Below, one piece after another: positions 26,459 to 38,061 of a stretch of 64,000 nt of DNA. Position numbers and translations under genes: made by a program. Origin of the DNA: Oceanobacter mangrovi (lineage in GTDB: Bacteria; Pseudomonadota; Gammaproteobacteria; Pseudomonadales; Oceanobacteraceae); the NCBI RefSeq assembly GCF_019740315.1, contig NZ_JAHXZR010000001.1, forward strand, positions 186,001 through 250,000. Direction: 5' to 3'. The first letter of the stretch is position 1, and each line of letters opens with the position of its first letter. A model generated the notes under the pieces. That model had not been told where the DNA came from. It ran no database searches and saw only the letters and a program-made list of their open reading frames with translations.

Positions 26459-28896
26459 GCCGGTCACAACGCAAGTCGATTACGCTGGTACTGATGTCGT
26501 GGTCAGCTATCGCCCTCAGCATACTGGCAATTACCGTCGGTTACCTGTTGTACGACCTTTCCAAACGACAGTTTTTATCCGACTGGGACAGCAAGAACCG
26601 CATCGAACTAAACGCCCTCCAGCAACAGCTGACCCGGGCGCTTGCCAACGACGACAAAACCCAGGCAGATCGCGCCGTGGCGATGCTGGCAACCCAGCCG
26701 TTTATCAGTCGTATTGATGTCAGCCAGAACGGTCGTTACCTGTTCTCCAGCCGCCGCAGCCGGATTGGCAATCGTATTGGCAATGAGGCGCTATCTCCAA
26801 CCATGCAACCACTGGTCAGCAAGGGGCTGCATGACAGCATCCAGATTCGTTCCGGCAGCAGCGCTGACCAGCGGCTGGTGTCCAGCTATGCCGCCTATTA
26901 CCCGCTCGGCAAGCGTCAACAAGCCAGAATTCTGATCGAACTCGAATACGATCTGTCACAGCCCTATCAACAGATGCAGGGGCAGGTACTACTGAAGTTC
27001 CTGTTGCTGTTACTGGTGCTCGGGCTTTATTTCCTCGGCATGGCCCGCTTGCTGCGCCATTACGTGCTCAAACCGCTGCGTGACCTCGGCCACTATGTTG
27101 AACAGCTGCAAAATGACCATGCCTGCGCGGTGCTGCCAGCAACGCCAATCCGGGAATTTTACCGCCTCGGTAAGGCGTTTCAGCAGCTCAACACCTATTT
27201 GCAGCATTCGATTGCCCGCATCAAGAACCGCTATTCGCTGGAACAGGCATTCTCCAACACGTTTCCGGATATTGCCTTTGTGGTGGATGCTGAAGGCCGC
27301 ATAAGGGAACGCTTTGGCAATCGCAGCCCGGAATTGCTGGACCCACAAACCGACCTCAGCGGCCAGCTGCTGTGGAGCTGGCTTGAAGACTCACAACAAG
27401 CCCAGGTGCGTGGTGCCTGGCAGCAGGCCTGTGCCGAACAGCAAACCGTGATTCGCTCTTTCCAGCACGATGGGCATTTTCTTGAATCGCGTATGACGCC
27501 ATTCGTACGTGAGAGTAACCAACAGCAAAACGTGTTGTGGGTGCTGCGGGATATGACCGAGCTGCAACAGAAGCAGATCGAAATCGAATACCGTGCCCAT
27601 TACGACGCCCTGACCAACCTTGGCAATCGCCAGCATGCGCTCGAAATGGTGGCGATCAAATTGCAGCAGGCGCAACAGCAACAATGTTTTGGTGCAGTGC
27701 TGTTTGTTGACCTCGACCAGTTCAAGAAGATCAATGATTCCATGGGCCATGCCGTTGGTGATGCGGTGCTGCAGGAAGCCGCCTCACGCTTACGTTCCGT
27801 CTGCCAGCCGTCCGATGCCTGCACTCGCCTCGGTGGTGATGAATTTTTGCTGATTATCGACCAGCTTTATCACGACGCCGCCGAGCTGATCGACAAGGCC
27901 ACCGATCTGGCTTCAGTGCTACTGCAACAGTATCGGCTGCCCTTCAATTATGAACGCCACAGCTTCCACCTATCGGCCAGTATTGGGATCGCCCTGTTCC
28001 CGTTCAAACAGCTGTCGGCATCCGATCTGATTCGTCAGGCGGATACGGCGATGTATTACGCCAAGGCTAACGGTCGTAATGGCTGGAGCATCTACAACGA
28101 ACGCATGCAGCAGGAGAGCCAGAGTCGTCTGAACCTGCTCAATGACCTGCATGATGCGATTCAGGCGCGGGCCTTTAATCTGGTCATGCAACCCCAGGTC
28201 AATGCCGAAGGCCAGGTGATTGGCGCCGAAGTCCTGTGTCGCTGGAGCAATCGTGGCCAACCGGTGCCGCCGGATATTTTTATTGCCGCTGCTGAAGAGG
28301 CCAACCTGATTGTTGAGCTTGGAGACTGGATCCTGGCAGAGTCCTGTCGGCTGCTGCGGCAATGGCAGGATGACGGTGTCATGCCTGACAGCTTTGAACG
28401 CCTGGCCATCAACATCAGCCCGCACCAGTTCCTTGAAGCCGACTTTATCGAACGGCTGCTGGCACACACCCGCTATTATCAGTTACACCCGGACATGATT
28501 GAGCTGGAGATCACCGAAGGCGTGTTCGTCAACGACAAGCACATGGTGCAGCTCTTGATTCAGGAGCTGGTCGAACACGGCTTTTCGGTGTCGCTGGACG
28601 ACTTTGGTACCGGCTACTCATCGCTGAATTATCTGCAAAGTCTGCCAATCCAGACCCTCAAGATTGACCGCAGCTTTGTGAATTACCTGCAGGACAACCC
28701 GGACGACGCCAATATCGTCGACTACATCATCCAGCTCGGCCACAACCTGTCGATGGACATTATTGCGGAGGGCGTGGAAACCAGCCGCCAGTACGATTAT
28801 CTGGTAGCCTTGGGCTGTGAGAAGTTTCAGGGCTATCTGTTCAGCCAACCGCTGCAACCCGACGATTTTGTCCGCTATCTGAGTGACAAGGCCTGA
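26455..28896 (+). CDS. membrane GGDEF-EAL cyclic-di-GMP signalling protein
   Basis: An 813-residue protein: N-terminal transmembrane helix (about 10-33), a periplasmic region of about 145 residues, a second helix (about 178-200), a HAMP-like linker, a PAS-like region, then GGDEF (residues 460-464) and EAL domains. The GGDEF motif is intact, but the upstream inhibitory RxxD site reads QPSD and is lost. The EAL signature is E592-V-L, and other catalytic positions look present (INISPHQF, ITEGVF, DDFGTGYSSLN, IDRSF, AEGVET), so phosphodiesterase activity is likely. It is coupled to the binding-protein gene before it and the amidohydrolase gene after it. Which activity dominates cannot be read from sequence. 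Confidence 0.92.
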   Translation: MSRSQRKSITLVLMSWSAIALSILAITVGYLLYDLSKRQFLSDWDSKNRIELNALQQQLTRALANDDKTQADRAVAMLATQPFISRIDVSQNGRYLFSSRRSRIGNRIGNEALSPTMQPLVSKGLHDSIQIRSGSSADQRLVSSYAAYYPLGKRQQARILIELEYDLSQPYQQMQGQVLLKFLLLLLVLGLYFLGMARLLRHYVLKPLRDLGHYVEQLQNDHACAVLPATPIREFYRLGKAFQQLNTYLQHSIARIKNRYSLEQAFSNTFPDIAFVVDAEGRIRERFGNRSPELLDPQTDLSGQLLWSWLEDSQQAQVRGAWQQACAEQQTVIRSFQHDGHFLESRMTPFVRESNQQQNVLWVLRDMTELQQKQIEIEYRAHYDALTNLGNRQHALEMVAIKLQQAQQQQCFGAVLFVDLDQFKKINDSMGHAVGDAVLQEAASRLRSVCQPSDACTRLGGDEFLLIIDQLYHDAAELIDKATDLASVLLQQYRLPFNYERHSFHLSASIGIALFPFKQLSASDLIRQADTAMYYAKANGRNGWSIYNERMQQESQSRLNLLNDLHDAIQARAFNLVMQPQVNAEGQVIGAEVLCRWSNRGQPVPPDIFIAAAEEANLIVELGDWILAESCRLLRQWQDDGVMPDSFERLAINISPHQFLEADFIERLLAHTRYYQLHPDMIELEITEGVFVNDKHMVQLLIQELVEHGFSVSLDDFGTGYSSLNYLQSLPIQTLKIDRSFVNYLQDNPDDANIVDYIIQLGHNLSMDIIAEGVETSRQYDYLVALGCEKFQGYLFSQPLQPDDFVRYLSDKA

Positions 28897-29813
28897 TGCA
28901 ATTACCGCTGGTTTACCACCCCAATTATTCCTGCCCGTTTCCCGAACAACATCGATTTGTGATGTCGAAGTTTGTGCGCCTGTACAACTATCTGCAGCAG
29001 CAAGGACTGATCGGCAAGGACAATCTCTGGCAACCAGCTGAAGCTTCGGTCAGCGATCTGGCCATCGCCCACAGCCCGGTTTACCTGCAAGGGCTGAGCG
29101 AGGACTCCATCGAAGCCAAAGCCTGGCGGCGACTTGGCCTGCCCTGGAGTCAGGGCCTGGTAGACAGAACCTTTACCGCGCCGAACGGCACCTTGTTAGC
29201 GGCCCGGCTGGCCCTGCAACACGGTATTGCCAGTCATCTGGCTGGCGGCACCCATCACGCCCACTGGGACTTTGGCAGCGGCTTCTGTCTGGTCAATGAT
29301 CTGGCCTATACCGCCAAAACCCTGCTGGCGACAGGGGAGGTCAGCAAGCTGCTGATCTTTGACCTCGACGTCCATCAGGGTGATGGTACCGCCGCAATTC
29401 TGACTGACGAGCCACGAGCGTTTACCTGCTCCATTCACTGCGAAAAGAACTTTCCGTTCCGTAAATCCATCAGCGATCTTGATATTGGCCTCGATAAATA
29501 TCTTCAGGATGACGCCTATCTGGCAGTCGTTATGGAAACTTTCGAACGCCTGATAGCTGAACAACGGCCCGATCTGGTGATCTATGACGCTGGCGTTGAT
29601 GTCTGGGAGCACGATGCGCTGGGGCATCTGAATATATCGATCGAAGGCATTTGCCAGCGCGATGAATGGATATTGCGTTATTGCCAACAGCGGGGCATTG
29701 CCGTGGTGACGGTGATCGGCGGCGGTTACGACACCGACCACGAGCGGCTGGCCAGACGCCATGCTTCAGTAATAGAGACTGCCGCTATGGTTTACAACAG
29801 CCACCACTTCTGA
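28896..29813 (+). CDS. histone-deacetylase-superfamily amidohydrolase
   Basis: A 305-residue cytosolic metal-dependent deacetylase-fold protein. Visible features are the tandem histidines in LAGGTHHAHWDFGSGFCL, the zinc-binding Asp and His in FDLDVHQGDGTA, the second zinc Asp in IYDAGVDVWEHD and the C-terminal IGGGYDTD glycine loop. This matches bacterial class-IV-like members of the family. The substrate is unknown: acetylpolyamines and acetylated proteins are known for relatives. The ATG overlaps the stop of the GGDEF-EAL gene (TGATG), so it is the third gene of the operon. Confidence 0.88.
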   Translation: MQLPLVYHPNYSCPFPEQHRFVMSKFVRLYNYLQQQGLIGKDNLWQPAEASVSDLAIAHSPVYLQGLSEDSIEAKAWRRLGLPWSQGLVDRTFTAPNGTLLAARLALQHGIASHLAGGTHHAHWDFGSGFCLVNDLAYTAKTLLATGEVSKLLIFDLDVHQGDGTAAILTDEPRAFTCSIHCEKNFPFRKSISDLDIGLDKYLQDDAYLAVVMETFERLIAEQRPDLVIYDAGVDVWEHDALGHLNISIEGICQRDEWILRYCQQRGIAVVTVIGGGYDTDHERLARRHASVIETAAMVYNSHHF

Positions 29814-29826
29814 ACTCCAAAAGCAT

Positions 29827-29952
29827 TCAGAAACGATAATGGCAGGCGACTTCAGCGCCATGCTGGCCAGAAGTCAGATAATAATTCTGGCCGTTATTCG
29901 TCACCGTCTCCCAGCCAATGGCTTTGGTTTTGTAACCAGCCTCGACGTCAAA
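29827..29952 (-). pseudogene. 3' remnant of a second outer-membrane beta-barrel gene
   Basis: Directly after the stop of the beta-barrel gene, in a different minus-strand frame, about 41 codons read FDVEAGYKTKAIGWETV through QHGAEVACHYRF and then stop at 29827-29829. This aligns with the end of the intact neighbour (VDLELAYKYRSIQWQD through HHGLALAAHFLF): two terminal beta strands with a C-terminal Phe. It lacks a start and the rest of a barrel. The most economical reading is a tandem duplicate reduced by deletion to its last hairpin. Confidence 0.7.
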
Positions 29953-30526
29953 ACAGGAAGTGAGCAGCGAGGGCTAAACCGTGGTGACTTGAGTCTGTTT
30001 CAATTGTGGTTCCACCAAATGTTATCTGGTCTTGCCATTGGATGCTCCGGTATTTATACGCCAACTCCAGGTCAACGTGCTTAATAGGCTGCCAGATAAC
30101 CCCGGCACCCAGATTAAGCGACAGACCACTCAGATCCTCGTCATCGACATAATATTCTGCGGTATCTTCATATACGTAGCTACCGAGGCCAGCCATCAAG
30201 AAAGGCTTCCAGTCACTTGAGCCAAAAGCAAAATAGTAATCGAAGTCAAAACCCGAGTAGGTAGAGTTATCAAAACCTGCATCATAGTCGATATCAATCG
30301 AGTTATAGGACACTTGCAGACGCTGGTTATTATTGAATTTATAGCCAAAAGACAGGCTGGTTTCGGAATAATCGTAGTCATAGGACATGGAGTTCGACCC
30401 CATGCTCCATTCTTCCTCTCCCGAACCTATCAAGCCAGCGGTACCAGCTCCAATGTAGAATTGCCCGGCTTGAGCTGACAGACTTGCCGATACTAAAACC
30501 AATGCAGATAAAAGAGACTTTTTCAT
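29948..30526 (-). CDS. outer-membrane beta-barrel protein
   Basis: A 192-residue small porin-like protein with a cleavable signal peptide (MKKSLLSALVLVSASLSAQA), alternating aromatic/hydrophobic strands (SETSLSFGYKFNNNQRLQVSY, GFDFDYYFAFGSS, SLNLGAGVIWQP) and a C-terminal phenylalanine (AAHFLF), the BAM recognition pattern. It fits the general OmpW/OprF-type eight-strand barrel class; no ligand can be inferred. GGAG precedes the ATG at 30526. It is transcribed alone: the atp terminator lies upstream and a remnant of a second copy follows its stop. Confidence 0.85.
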   Translation of the reverse strand: MKKSLLSALVLVSASLSAQAGQFYIGAGTAGLIGSGEEEWSMGSNSMSYDYDYSETSLSFGYKFNNNQRLQVSYNSIDIDYDAGFDNSTYSGFDFDYYFAFGSSDWKPFLMAGLGSYVYEDTAEYYVDDEDLSGLSLNLGAGVIWQPIKHVDLELAYKYRSIQWQDQITFGGTTIETDSSHHGLALAAHFLF

Positions 30527-30696
30527 TTGAAACTCCGTTTCTTTACTTCAGCGACCAGAAGTGACCCTTGGACTTTTTACCAACTTCCTGTCGGATTAAT
30601 TTCAAAATTTAAAACCTTGGCATGTTGCCATACGAAGATCTTACTTATTATGACGCAAGGCAATAAATAATTTCAGTTTCTGTCGTCATTGGACAT

Positions 30697-30725
30697 AAAA
30701 AAACCCGCTCAAGGCGGGTTTTTTT
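30697..30725 (-). terminator. factor-independent terminator of the atp operon
   Basis: Stem ACCCGC (30703-30708) / GCGGGT (30714-30719) with A-runs on one side and T-runs on the other, 14 bases past the atpC stop. On the minus strand it ends in a run of T, a textbook terminator. Confidence 0.9.
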
Positions 30726-30738
30726 AGAACCGGGAAGC

Positions 30739-31167
30739 TTAGTGCTTGCCCAGCTTCTCACGCAGTTGCTGGATAGTACGCAGTTGGGCTGCGGCTTCTG
30801 CCAGCTGGGTCAATGCACGAGAGTAATCAAAGTCTGCACCCTGATTTTCCAGTGCCTGTTCGGCGTGTTTCTTGGCTTCCAGTGCAGCAGCCTCGTCCAC
30901 GTCATCGGCGCGAACAGCTGTGTCGGCCAGAATGGTCACACAGTTAGGCTGAACTTCGAGATAGCCACCAGATACATAGATAACCTCTTCCGCACCGCCT
31001 TGTTTGACGATACGAACCGGACCTGGCTTCAGTGGGGTCAGCAGGGCCGCGTGGCCAGGCTCGATACCCAAATCACCCAGTTGGCCTGAAGCAATTACTC
31101 GCTCTACCAGACCACCGAAAAGGCTTTCTTCTGCACTGACGATATCGCAATGTACGGTAATCGCCAT
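30739..31167 (-). CDS. atpC: ATP synthase F1 epsilon subunit
   Basis: A 142-residue subunit of the central stalk that couples rotation and can inhibit ATP hydrolysis. The start ATG at 31167 ([15 protein letters not shown]) has GAGGAAAA upstream; the frame is open 11 codons further but that adds non-family residues. The N-terminal beta domain ([19 protein letters not shown]) and C-terminal helical hairpin are both present. It is the last gene of the atp operon. Confidence 0.97.
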   Translation of the reverse strand: MAITVHCDIVSAEESLFGGLVERVIASGQLGDLGIEPGHAALLTPLKPGPVRIVKQGGAEEVIYVSGGYLEVQPNCVTILADTAVRADDVDEAAALEAKKHAEQALENQGADFDYSRALTQLAEAAAQLRTIQQLREKLGKH

Positions 31168-31219
31168 AACGTTTTCCTCATGTTGAGGAGGCGGGGTCAT
31201 TCAACCCCGCCAGCCCGAA

Positions 31220-32626
<1,407 letters not shown>

Positions 32627-32652
32627 TTAACTTAAAACCTTTGCAACCCGGC

Positions 32653-33513
32653 TTATACAGCCGCGGCGCCGCTAACGATTTCAGAGATTTCCTGGGTGAT
32701 CGCAGCCTGACGAGCCTTGTTGTACAACAGGTTCAGCTCGGTGATCATGTTGCCGGCGTTGTCGGTGGCGTTTTTCATCGCCAGCATGCGCGCAGCCTGC
32801 TCACAGGCGTTGTTTTCGATCACACCCTGGTACACCTGGGATTCAACGTAACGAACCAGCAGACCTTCAAGGATTTCCTTGGCGTCTGGCTCGTAGATGT
32901 AGTCCCAATGATGTTTGAGGGAATCGTCTGTAGCCGCTTTCAGCGGGAGTAATTGTTCCGTGACCGGTTCCTGAGTCATGGTGTTTACAAAGCGATTGTG
33001 GACGATGAACAGGCGATCAATCTTGCCGTCATCGAATGCATCCAGCATCACTTTTACCGAACCGATCAGGCTGGACAGTTCAGGCGCATCACCCAGGTGG
33101 GTAGTAGCGGCCAGAACGTTACCACCAAAGCCGTTGAAGAACAGGGTGGCTTTTGCGCCAACAGCACAGAAGTCCACTTCAACACCCTTGGCTTTCCAGT
33201 CCTTGGCTTGTGTAGCAATGCGCTTGAACATGTTGTTGTTCAGGCCACCACACAGACCGCGGTCGGAGGAAACCACGATATAACCAACGCGTTTCACGTC
33301 ACGTTCTTGCAGATAACGATGGCGGTATTCAGATGTCGCATTGGCCAGGTGACCAATCACGCCGCGGATCTTGTCCGCAAACGGACGGCTCTGGTCCATA
33401 CGCAGCTGAGCGCGACGCATCTTACTTACTGCAACTTTTTCCATTGCAGAGGTAATTTTTTGCGTGCTTTTTACGCTCGTAATCTGCTCTTTAATTTCTT
33501 TACCGACTGCCAT
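32653..33513 (-). CDS. atpG: ATP synthase F1 gamma subunit
   Basis: The 286-residue rotor shaft subunit. The N-terminal helix [20 protein letters not shown] and the C-terminal helix [20 protein letters not shown] form the coiled coil that rotates inside the alpha-beta hexamer; [15 protein letters not shown] is a family block. Position between atpA and atpD is canonical. Confidence 0.99.
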   Translation of the reverse strand: MAVGKEIKEQITSVKSTQKITSAMEKVAVSKMRRAQLRMDQSRPFADKIRGVIGHLANATSEYRHRYLQERDVKRVGYIVVSSDRGLCGGLNNNMFKRIATQAKDWKAKGVEVDFCAVGAKATLFFNGFGGNVLAATTHLGDAPELSSLIGSVKVMLDAFDDGKIDRLFIVHNRFVNTMTQEPVTEQLLPLKAATDDSLKHHWDYIYEPDAKEILEGLLVRYVESQVYQGVIENNACEQAARMLAMKNATDNAGNMITELNLLYNKARQAAITQEISEIVSGAAAV

Positions 33514-33583
33514 AATTAAGCTGCCTTACGTTGAAGGTTGAATCCAGCTGGCGGTCATTCAGGGAACACCGCCAGCAACGGAC

Positions 33584-35122
33584 TTACCAGGTCTGAGAGT
33601 TCTTGAAAGTTTCAATACACTCTTTCAGGCCAGCCGCGATTTCGTCGTTGTAGTCACCCTTAACGTTGATCTTCGCCATCAGTTCACCATAGGTGCTGTT
33701 GGCGTAGCTCAGCAGAGCGGCTTCAAACGGACGGATCTTGGCAGTATCAACGTCTTCCAGGTAGCCTTCGTTGGCGGCGTAAATCACCAGACCCATTTCA
33801 GCAGTAGACATAGGTGCGTACTGACCTTGCTTCATCAGCTCGGTTACAGCCTTACCATGTTCCAGCTGCTTGCGGGTAGCTTCGTCCAGGTCAGAAGCAA
33901 ACTGGGCGAATGCTGCCAGTTCGCGGTACTGAGCCAGTGCCAGACGAATACCACCGCCCAGCTTCTTGATGATCTTGGTCTGCGCTGCACCACCTACACG
34001 GGATACAGAGATACCAGCGTTCATCGCAGGACGGATACCGGAGTTGAACAGGTTGGTTTCCAGGAAGATCTGACCGTCAGTAATGGAAATTACGTTGGTC
34101 GGAACGAACGCAGAAACGTCACCGCCCTGGGTCTCAATGATTGGCAGAGCAGTCAGGGAACCGGTTTTGCCTTCAACACCACTTACAGACTTCACGTAGT
34201 CAGCGTTTACGCGACAGGCGCGTTCCAGCAGACGGGAGTGCAAGTAGAAAACGTCACCCGGGTATGCTTCACGGCCCGGTGGGCGCTTCAGCAACAGGGA
34301 GATCTGACGGTATGCCCAGGCTTGCTTGGTCAAATCGTCATAAATGATCAGCGCGTCTTCACCGTTGTCCAGGAAGTATTCACCCATGGCACAACCAGAA
34401 TATGGAGCCAGGTACTGCATTGCTGCAGGATCAGCGGCACCAGCAGCAACCACAATGGTGTGTTCCATTGCGCCGTGCTCTTCCAGCTTGCGTACTACGT
34501 TGGCGATAGAAGATTGCTTCTGACCAATCGCAACATAGATACACTTAATGCCAGAACCTTTCTGGTTGATGATGGCGTCAACGGCCATGGCAGTTTTACC
34601 AGTCTGACGGTCACCAATGATCAGCTCACGCTGGCCACGACCGACTGGAACCATGGAGTCAACGGCCTTGTAGCCAGTTGGCAGTGGCTGGTCAACAGAT
34701 TGACGGGCAATAACGCCTGGCGCAACACGCTCAACCGGACGCATTTCTGCTGCATCGATTGGGCCTTTGCCGTCAATTGGGTTACCCAGAGTGTCTACTA
34801 CACGGCCCAGCAGAGCCTTGCCAGTAGGAACTTCCAGAATACGACCAGTACACTTGGCAGTTTGGCCTTCGGCCAGGTTCTGGTAGTCACCCAGGATTAC
34901 CGCGCCTACAGAGTCGCGTTCCAGGTTCAGTGCCAGACCGTATACACCGCCTTCAAATTCAATCATTTCACCGTACATGGCGTCAGCCAGACCGTGAATA
35001 CGAACGATACCGTCGGATACAGATACGACAGTGCCCTCGTTCTGGGCTTGTGAAGTCACATCGAGACTTTCGATGCGCTTTTTAATGACTTCACTGATCT
35101 CGGATGGATTCAGTTGCTGCAT
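33584..35122 (-). CDS. atpA: ATP synthase F1 alpha subunit
   Basis: The 512-residue non-catalytic nucleotide-binding subunit. It begins [17 protein letters not shown] (ATG at 35122, AGGGA upstream), has the P-loop [15 protein letters not shown] near residue 170 and the arginine-finger region [12 protein letters not shown]. An in-frame ATG five codons upstream is less likely. Confidence 0.99.
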   Translation of the reverse strand: MQQLNPSEISEVIKKRIESLDVTSQAQNEGTVVSVSDGIVRIHGLADAMYGEMIEFEGGVYGLALNLERDSVGAVILGDYQNLAEGQTAKCTGRILEVPTGKALLGRVVDTLGNPIDGKGPIDAAEMRPVERVAPGVIARQSVDQPLPTGYKAVDSMVPVGRGQRELIIGDRQTGKTAMAVDAIINQKGSGIKCIYVAIGQKQSSIANVVRKLEEHGAMEHTIVVAAGAADPAAMQYLAPYSGCAMGEYFLDNGEDALIIYDDLTKQAWAYRQISLLLKRPPGREAYPGDVFYLHSRLLERACRVNADYVKSVSGVEGKTGSLTALPIIETQGGDVSAFVPTNVISITDGQIFLETNLFNSGIRPAMNAGISVSRVGGAAQTKIIKKLGGGIRLALAQYRELAAFAQFASDLDEATRKQLEHGKAVTELMKQGQYAPMSTAEMGLVIYAANEGYLEDVDTAKIRPFEAALLSYANSTYGELMAKINVKGDYNDEIAAGLKECIETFKNSQTW

Positions 35123-35137
35123 GCAATCGTCCCTCAA

Positions 35138-35674
35138 TTAGGAGTTCATCGCTTCGGCCAACTTTGACAGCTTGCCTTTGATTGAGCCGTCAATAACCAG
35201 GTCGCCAGCACGGATCACAGCACCGCCGATGAGAGACTCATCTACTTCGCTGGACATGCGTACGTCACGTTGCAGTTTGGCTTTCAGTGCCTGCGCCAAT
35301 TTCTCTGACTGTTCGTCGCTCAGTGCAAATGCAGAGGTAACGACAACATCAACTGTGTTTTGCAGTTCGGCCTTGTACTCTTCGTACAGGGCTGCGATTT
35401 CAGTCAGTAGCGGCAGACGCTTGTTTTCTGCCAGAACGTTCACCAGGTTTTTGGCTGCTTCATTAAGCTTTTCGCCACATACGTCGATAAGCGCCTGTGC
35501 TTGCTGGGAAGCAGTCAGAGAAGGGTGCACCAGCACCTTGGCCATGTTGGCATCGGCTGCATAGGCAGCCAGAGTGGTCAGGGAGTCTGACCACGCGTCC
35601 AGGGCGTTCTTCTCTTGCGCTTCAGCAAACACGGCTTTGGCGTATGGCCGAGCGAGAGTAGTTAATTCAGCCAT
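35138..35674 (-). CDS. atpH: ATP synthase F1 delta subunit
   Basis: The 178-residue peripheral-stalk subunit linking F1 alpha to the b dimer. The start MAELTTLARPYAKAVFAEA is the family N-terminus, and SLIGGAVIRAGDLVIDGSI is the conserved C-terminal block. It lies between atpF and atpA with 11-15 base gaps. Confidence 0.98.
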   Translation of the reverse strand: MAELTTLARPYAKAVFAEAQEKNALDAWSDSLTTLAAYAADANMAKVLVHPSLTASQQAQALIDVCGEKLNEAAKNLVNVLAENKRLPLLTEIAALYEEYKAELQNTVDVVVTSAFALSDEQSEKLAQALKAKLQRDVRMSSEVDESLIGGAVIRAGDLVIDGSIKGKLSKLAEAMNS

Positions 35675-35685
35675 GGCAACCTCGC

Positions 35686-36156
35686 TTAAAGCTCTTCAGT
35701 CAGTGTGTTCAGCAGCTCGGCATGAGCTGATGCGTCTACAGACTTGCCTAGGATCTTGGCTGCGCCGGTAACGGCCAGTTCAGAAACCTGTTTGCGCAGA
35801 GCTTCCTTAGCGCGGTTAACCTCTTGCCCAACTTCAGCTTGAGCAGCGGCAATCAGGCGTTCACCTTCAGCGCGAGCGGTTTCTTTCGCTTCGTCGATGA
35901 TTTGGTTGGCACGCTTGTTAGCCTGTTCGATGATTTCGGCAGCTTTTTCCTTGCTTTCACGCAACTGGGAAGCGGCTTTTTCTTTAGCCAGTTCCAGGTC
36001 ACGCTCAGCACGATTGGCTGCATCCAGACCATCGGCAATTTTCTTTTCGCGTTCTTGCATGGCGCTCAGCAGAGGAGGCCATACAAACTTCATGCAGAAC
36101 CACACGAAGATTGCGAAAGTGATGATCTGGCCGATAAGTGTCGCGTTAATGTTCAC
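35686..36156 (-). CDS. atpF: ATP synthase Fo b subunit
   Basis: A 156-residue peripheral-stalk subunit: one N-terminal transmembrane helix ([20 protein letters not shown]) and a long charged helical coiled coil ([20 protein letters not shown]) dimerising towards F1. The length equals E. coli b (156). Confidence 0.98.
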   Translation of the reverse strand: MNINATLIGQIITFAIFVWFCMKFVWPPLLSAMQEREKKIADGLDAANRAERDLELAKEKAASQLRESKEKAAEIIEQANKRANQIIDEAKETARAEGERLIAAAQAEVGQEVNRAKEALRKQVSELAVTGAAKILGKSVDASAHAELLNTLTEEL

Positions 36157-36207
36157 GCCAGGGCCCTCATGTTCGTTGATTAAGGAAGTTCGTTTCTAAA
36201 TGAACCC

Positions 36208-36474
<267 letters not shown>

Positions 36475-36489
36475 TTAATGGTTTAGAAA

Positions 36490-37404
<915 letters not shown>

Positions 37405-37423
37405 CTACTCTCAATTCATAGGT

Positions 37424-37792
37424 TTATAAACGGGCGACTTTTGCCGAGGCCAGATGGCCCAGCTGCACTGTTATGAATCCTGCGAACAGTGCCAGTACAT
37501 TCAGATGCTCGACGCGCTGGAAAATGACCATGAAGCACAGCGCCGTCAGCAAAAACTTCCAGGATTCTCCCTGGTAAAACGATTGCACAATCTGCGGAGC
37601 CGACCGGGCTCCGCTGTAGCGGAAAGCGCGCCAGATAAAGTAGGCGTTGGGCAGGGCACAGGTAAGGCCTCCGTACAACGCAGACTTGGCGGCTACATCA
37701 CTATGTAACCAGGCTATCAGGGCAGAAATCAGGGCCAGCGCCAACTGCAAGATGACGATTCGGTACGCTGGCGGGCGCGGTACAGTAGACAA
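37424..37792 (-). CDS. atpI: ATP synthase subunit I
   Basis: A 122-residue protein with four hydrophobic segments, first gene of the atp operon, 22 bases before atpB. AtpI is a poorly conserved accessory protein implicated in c-ring assembly. Assignment rests on position, size and membrane topology (YGGLTCALPNAYFIWRAF is typical of the family). Confidence 0.9.
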   Translation of the reverse strand: MSTVPRPPAYRIVILQLALALISALIAWLHSDVAAKSALYGGLTCALPNAYFIWRAFRYSGARSAPQIVQSFYQGESWKFLLTALCFMVIFQRVEHLNVLALFAGFITVQLGHLASAKVARL

Positions 37793-37846
37793 CCTGACCT
37801 CTCGAATTTTCTGGATTTCTGCTTTAGCCAGTGCAAAAGCGCCGTG

Positions 37847-37875
37847 ATTATATGGGCAAGGTGGTGCCCCTTCAA
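37847..37875 (-). promoter_or_regulatory. sigma70-type promoter of the atp operon
   Basis: On the minus strand TTGAAG (plus 37870-37875) and a perfect TATAAT (plus 37847-37852) are separated by 17 bases, 55 bases upstream of the atpI start. Sequence match and position both fit the main promoter of atpIBEFHAGDC. Confidence 0.75.
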
Positions 37876-38061
37876 CCAGTTACGCGCGTTCGCCGTAATA
37901 AATTGGTCGTACTGCTTTGGTTTTCGATCCAGATCAACGGAAATGCAGCTAACGCCTGTGTGGCTGCCGGATTTGCTACCTTACGGGCCAATCACAGCAG
38001 AAAAGAAACCCTGTTTGGAGTAAGGACATGCAACTTTGGTCGCATGCCCTTCTACGCCAGG

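Noticed and set aside
33827-35053. Long plus-strand open frame opposite atpA
   Set aside because: No recognisable domain or ribosome site; it is an antisense artefact of atpA codon use.
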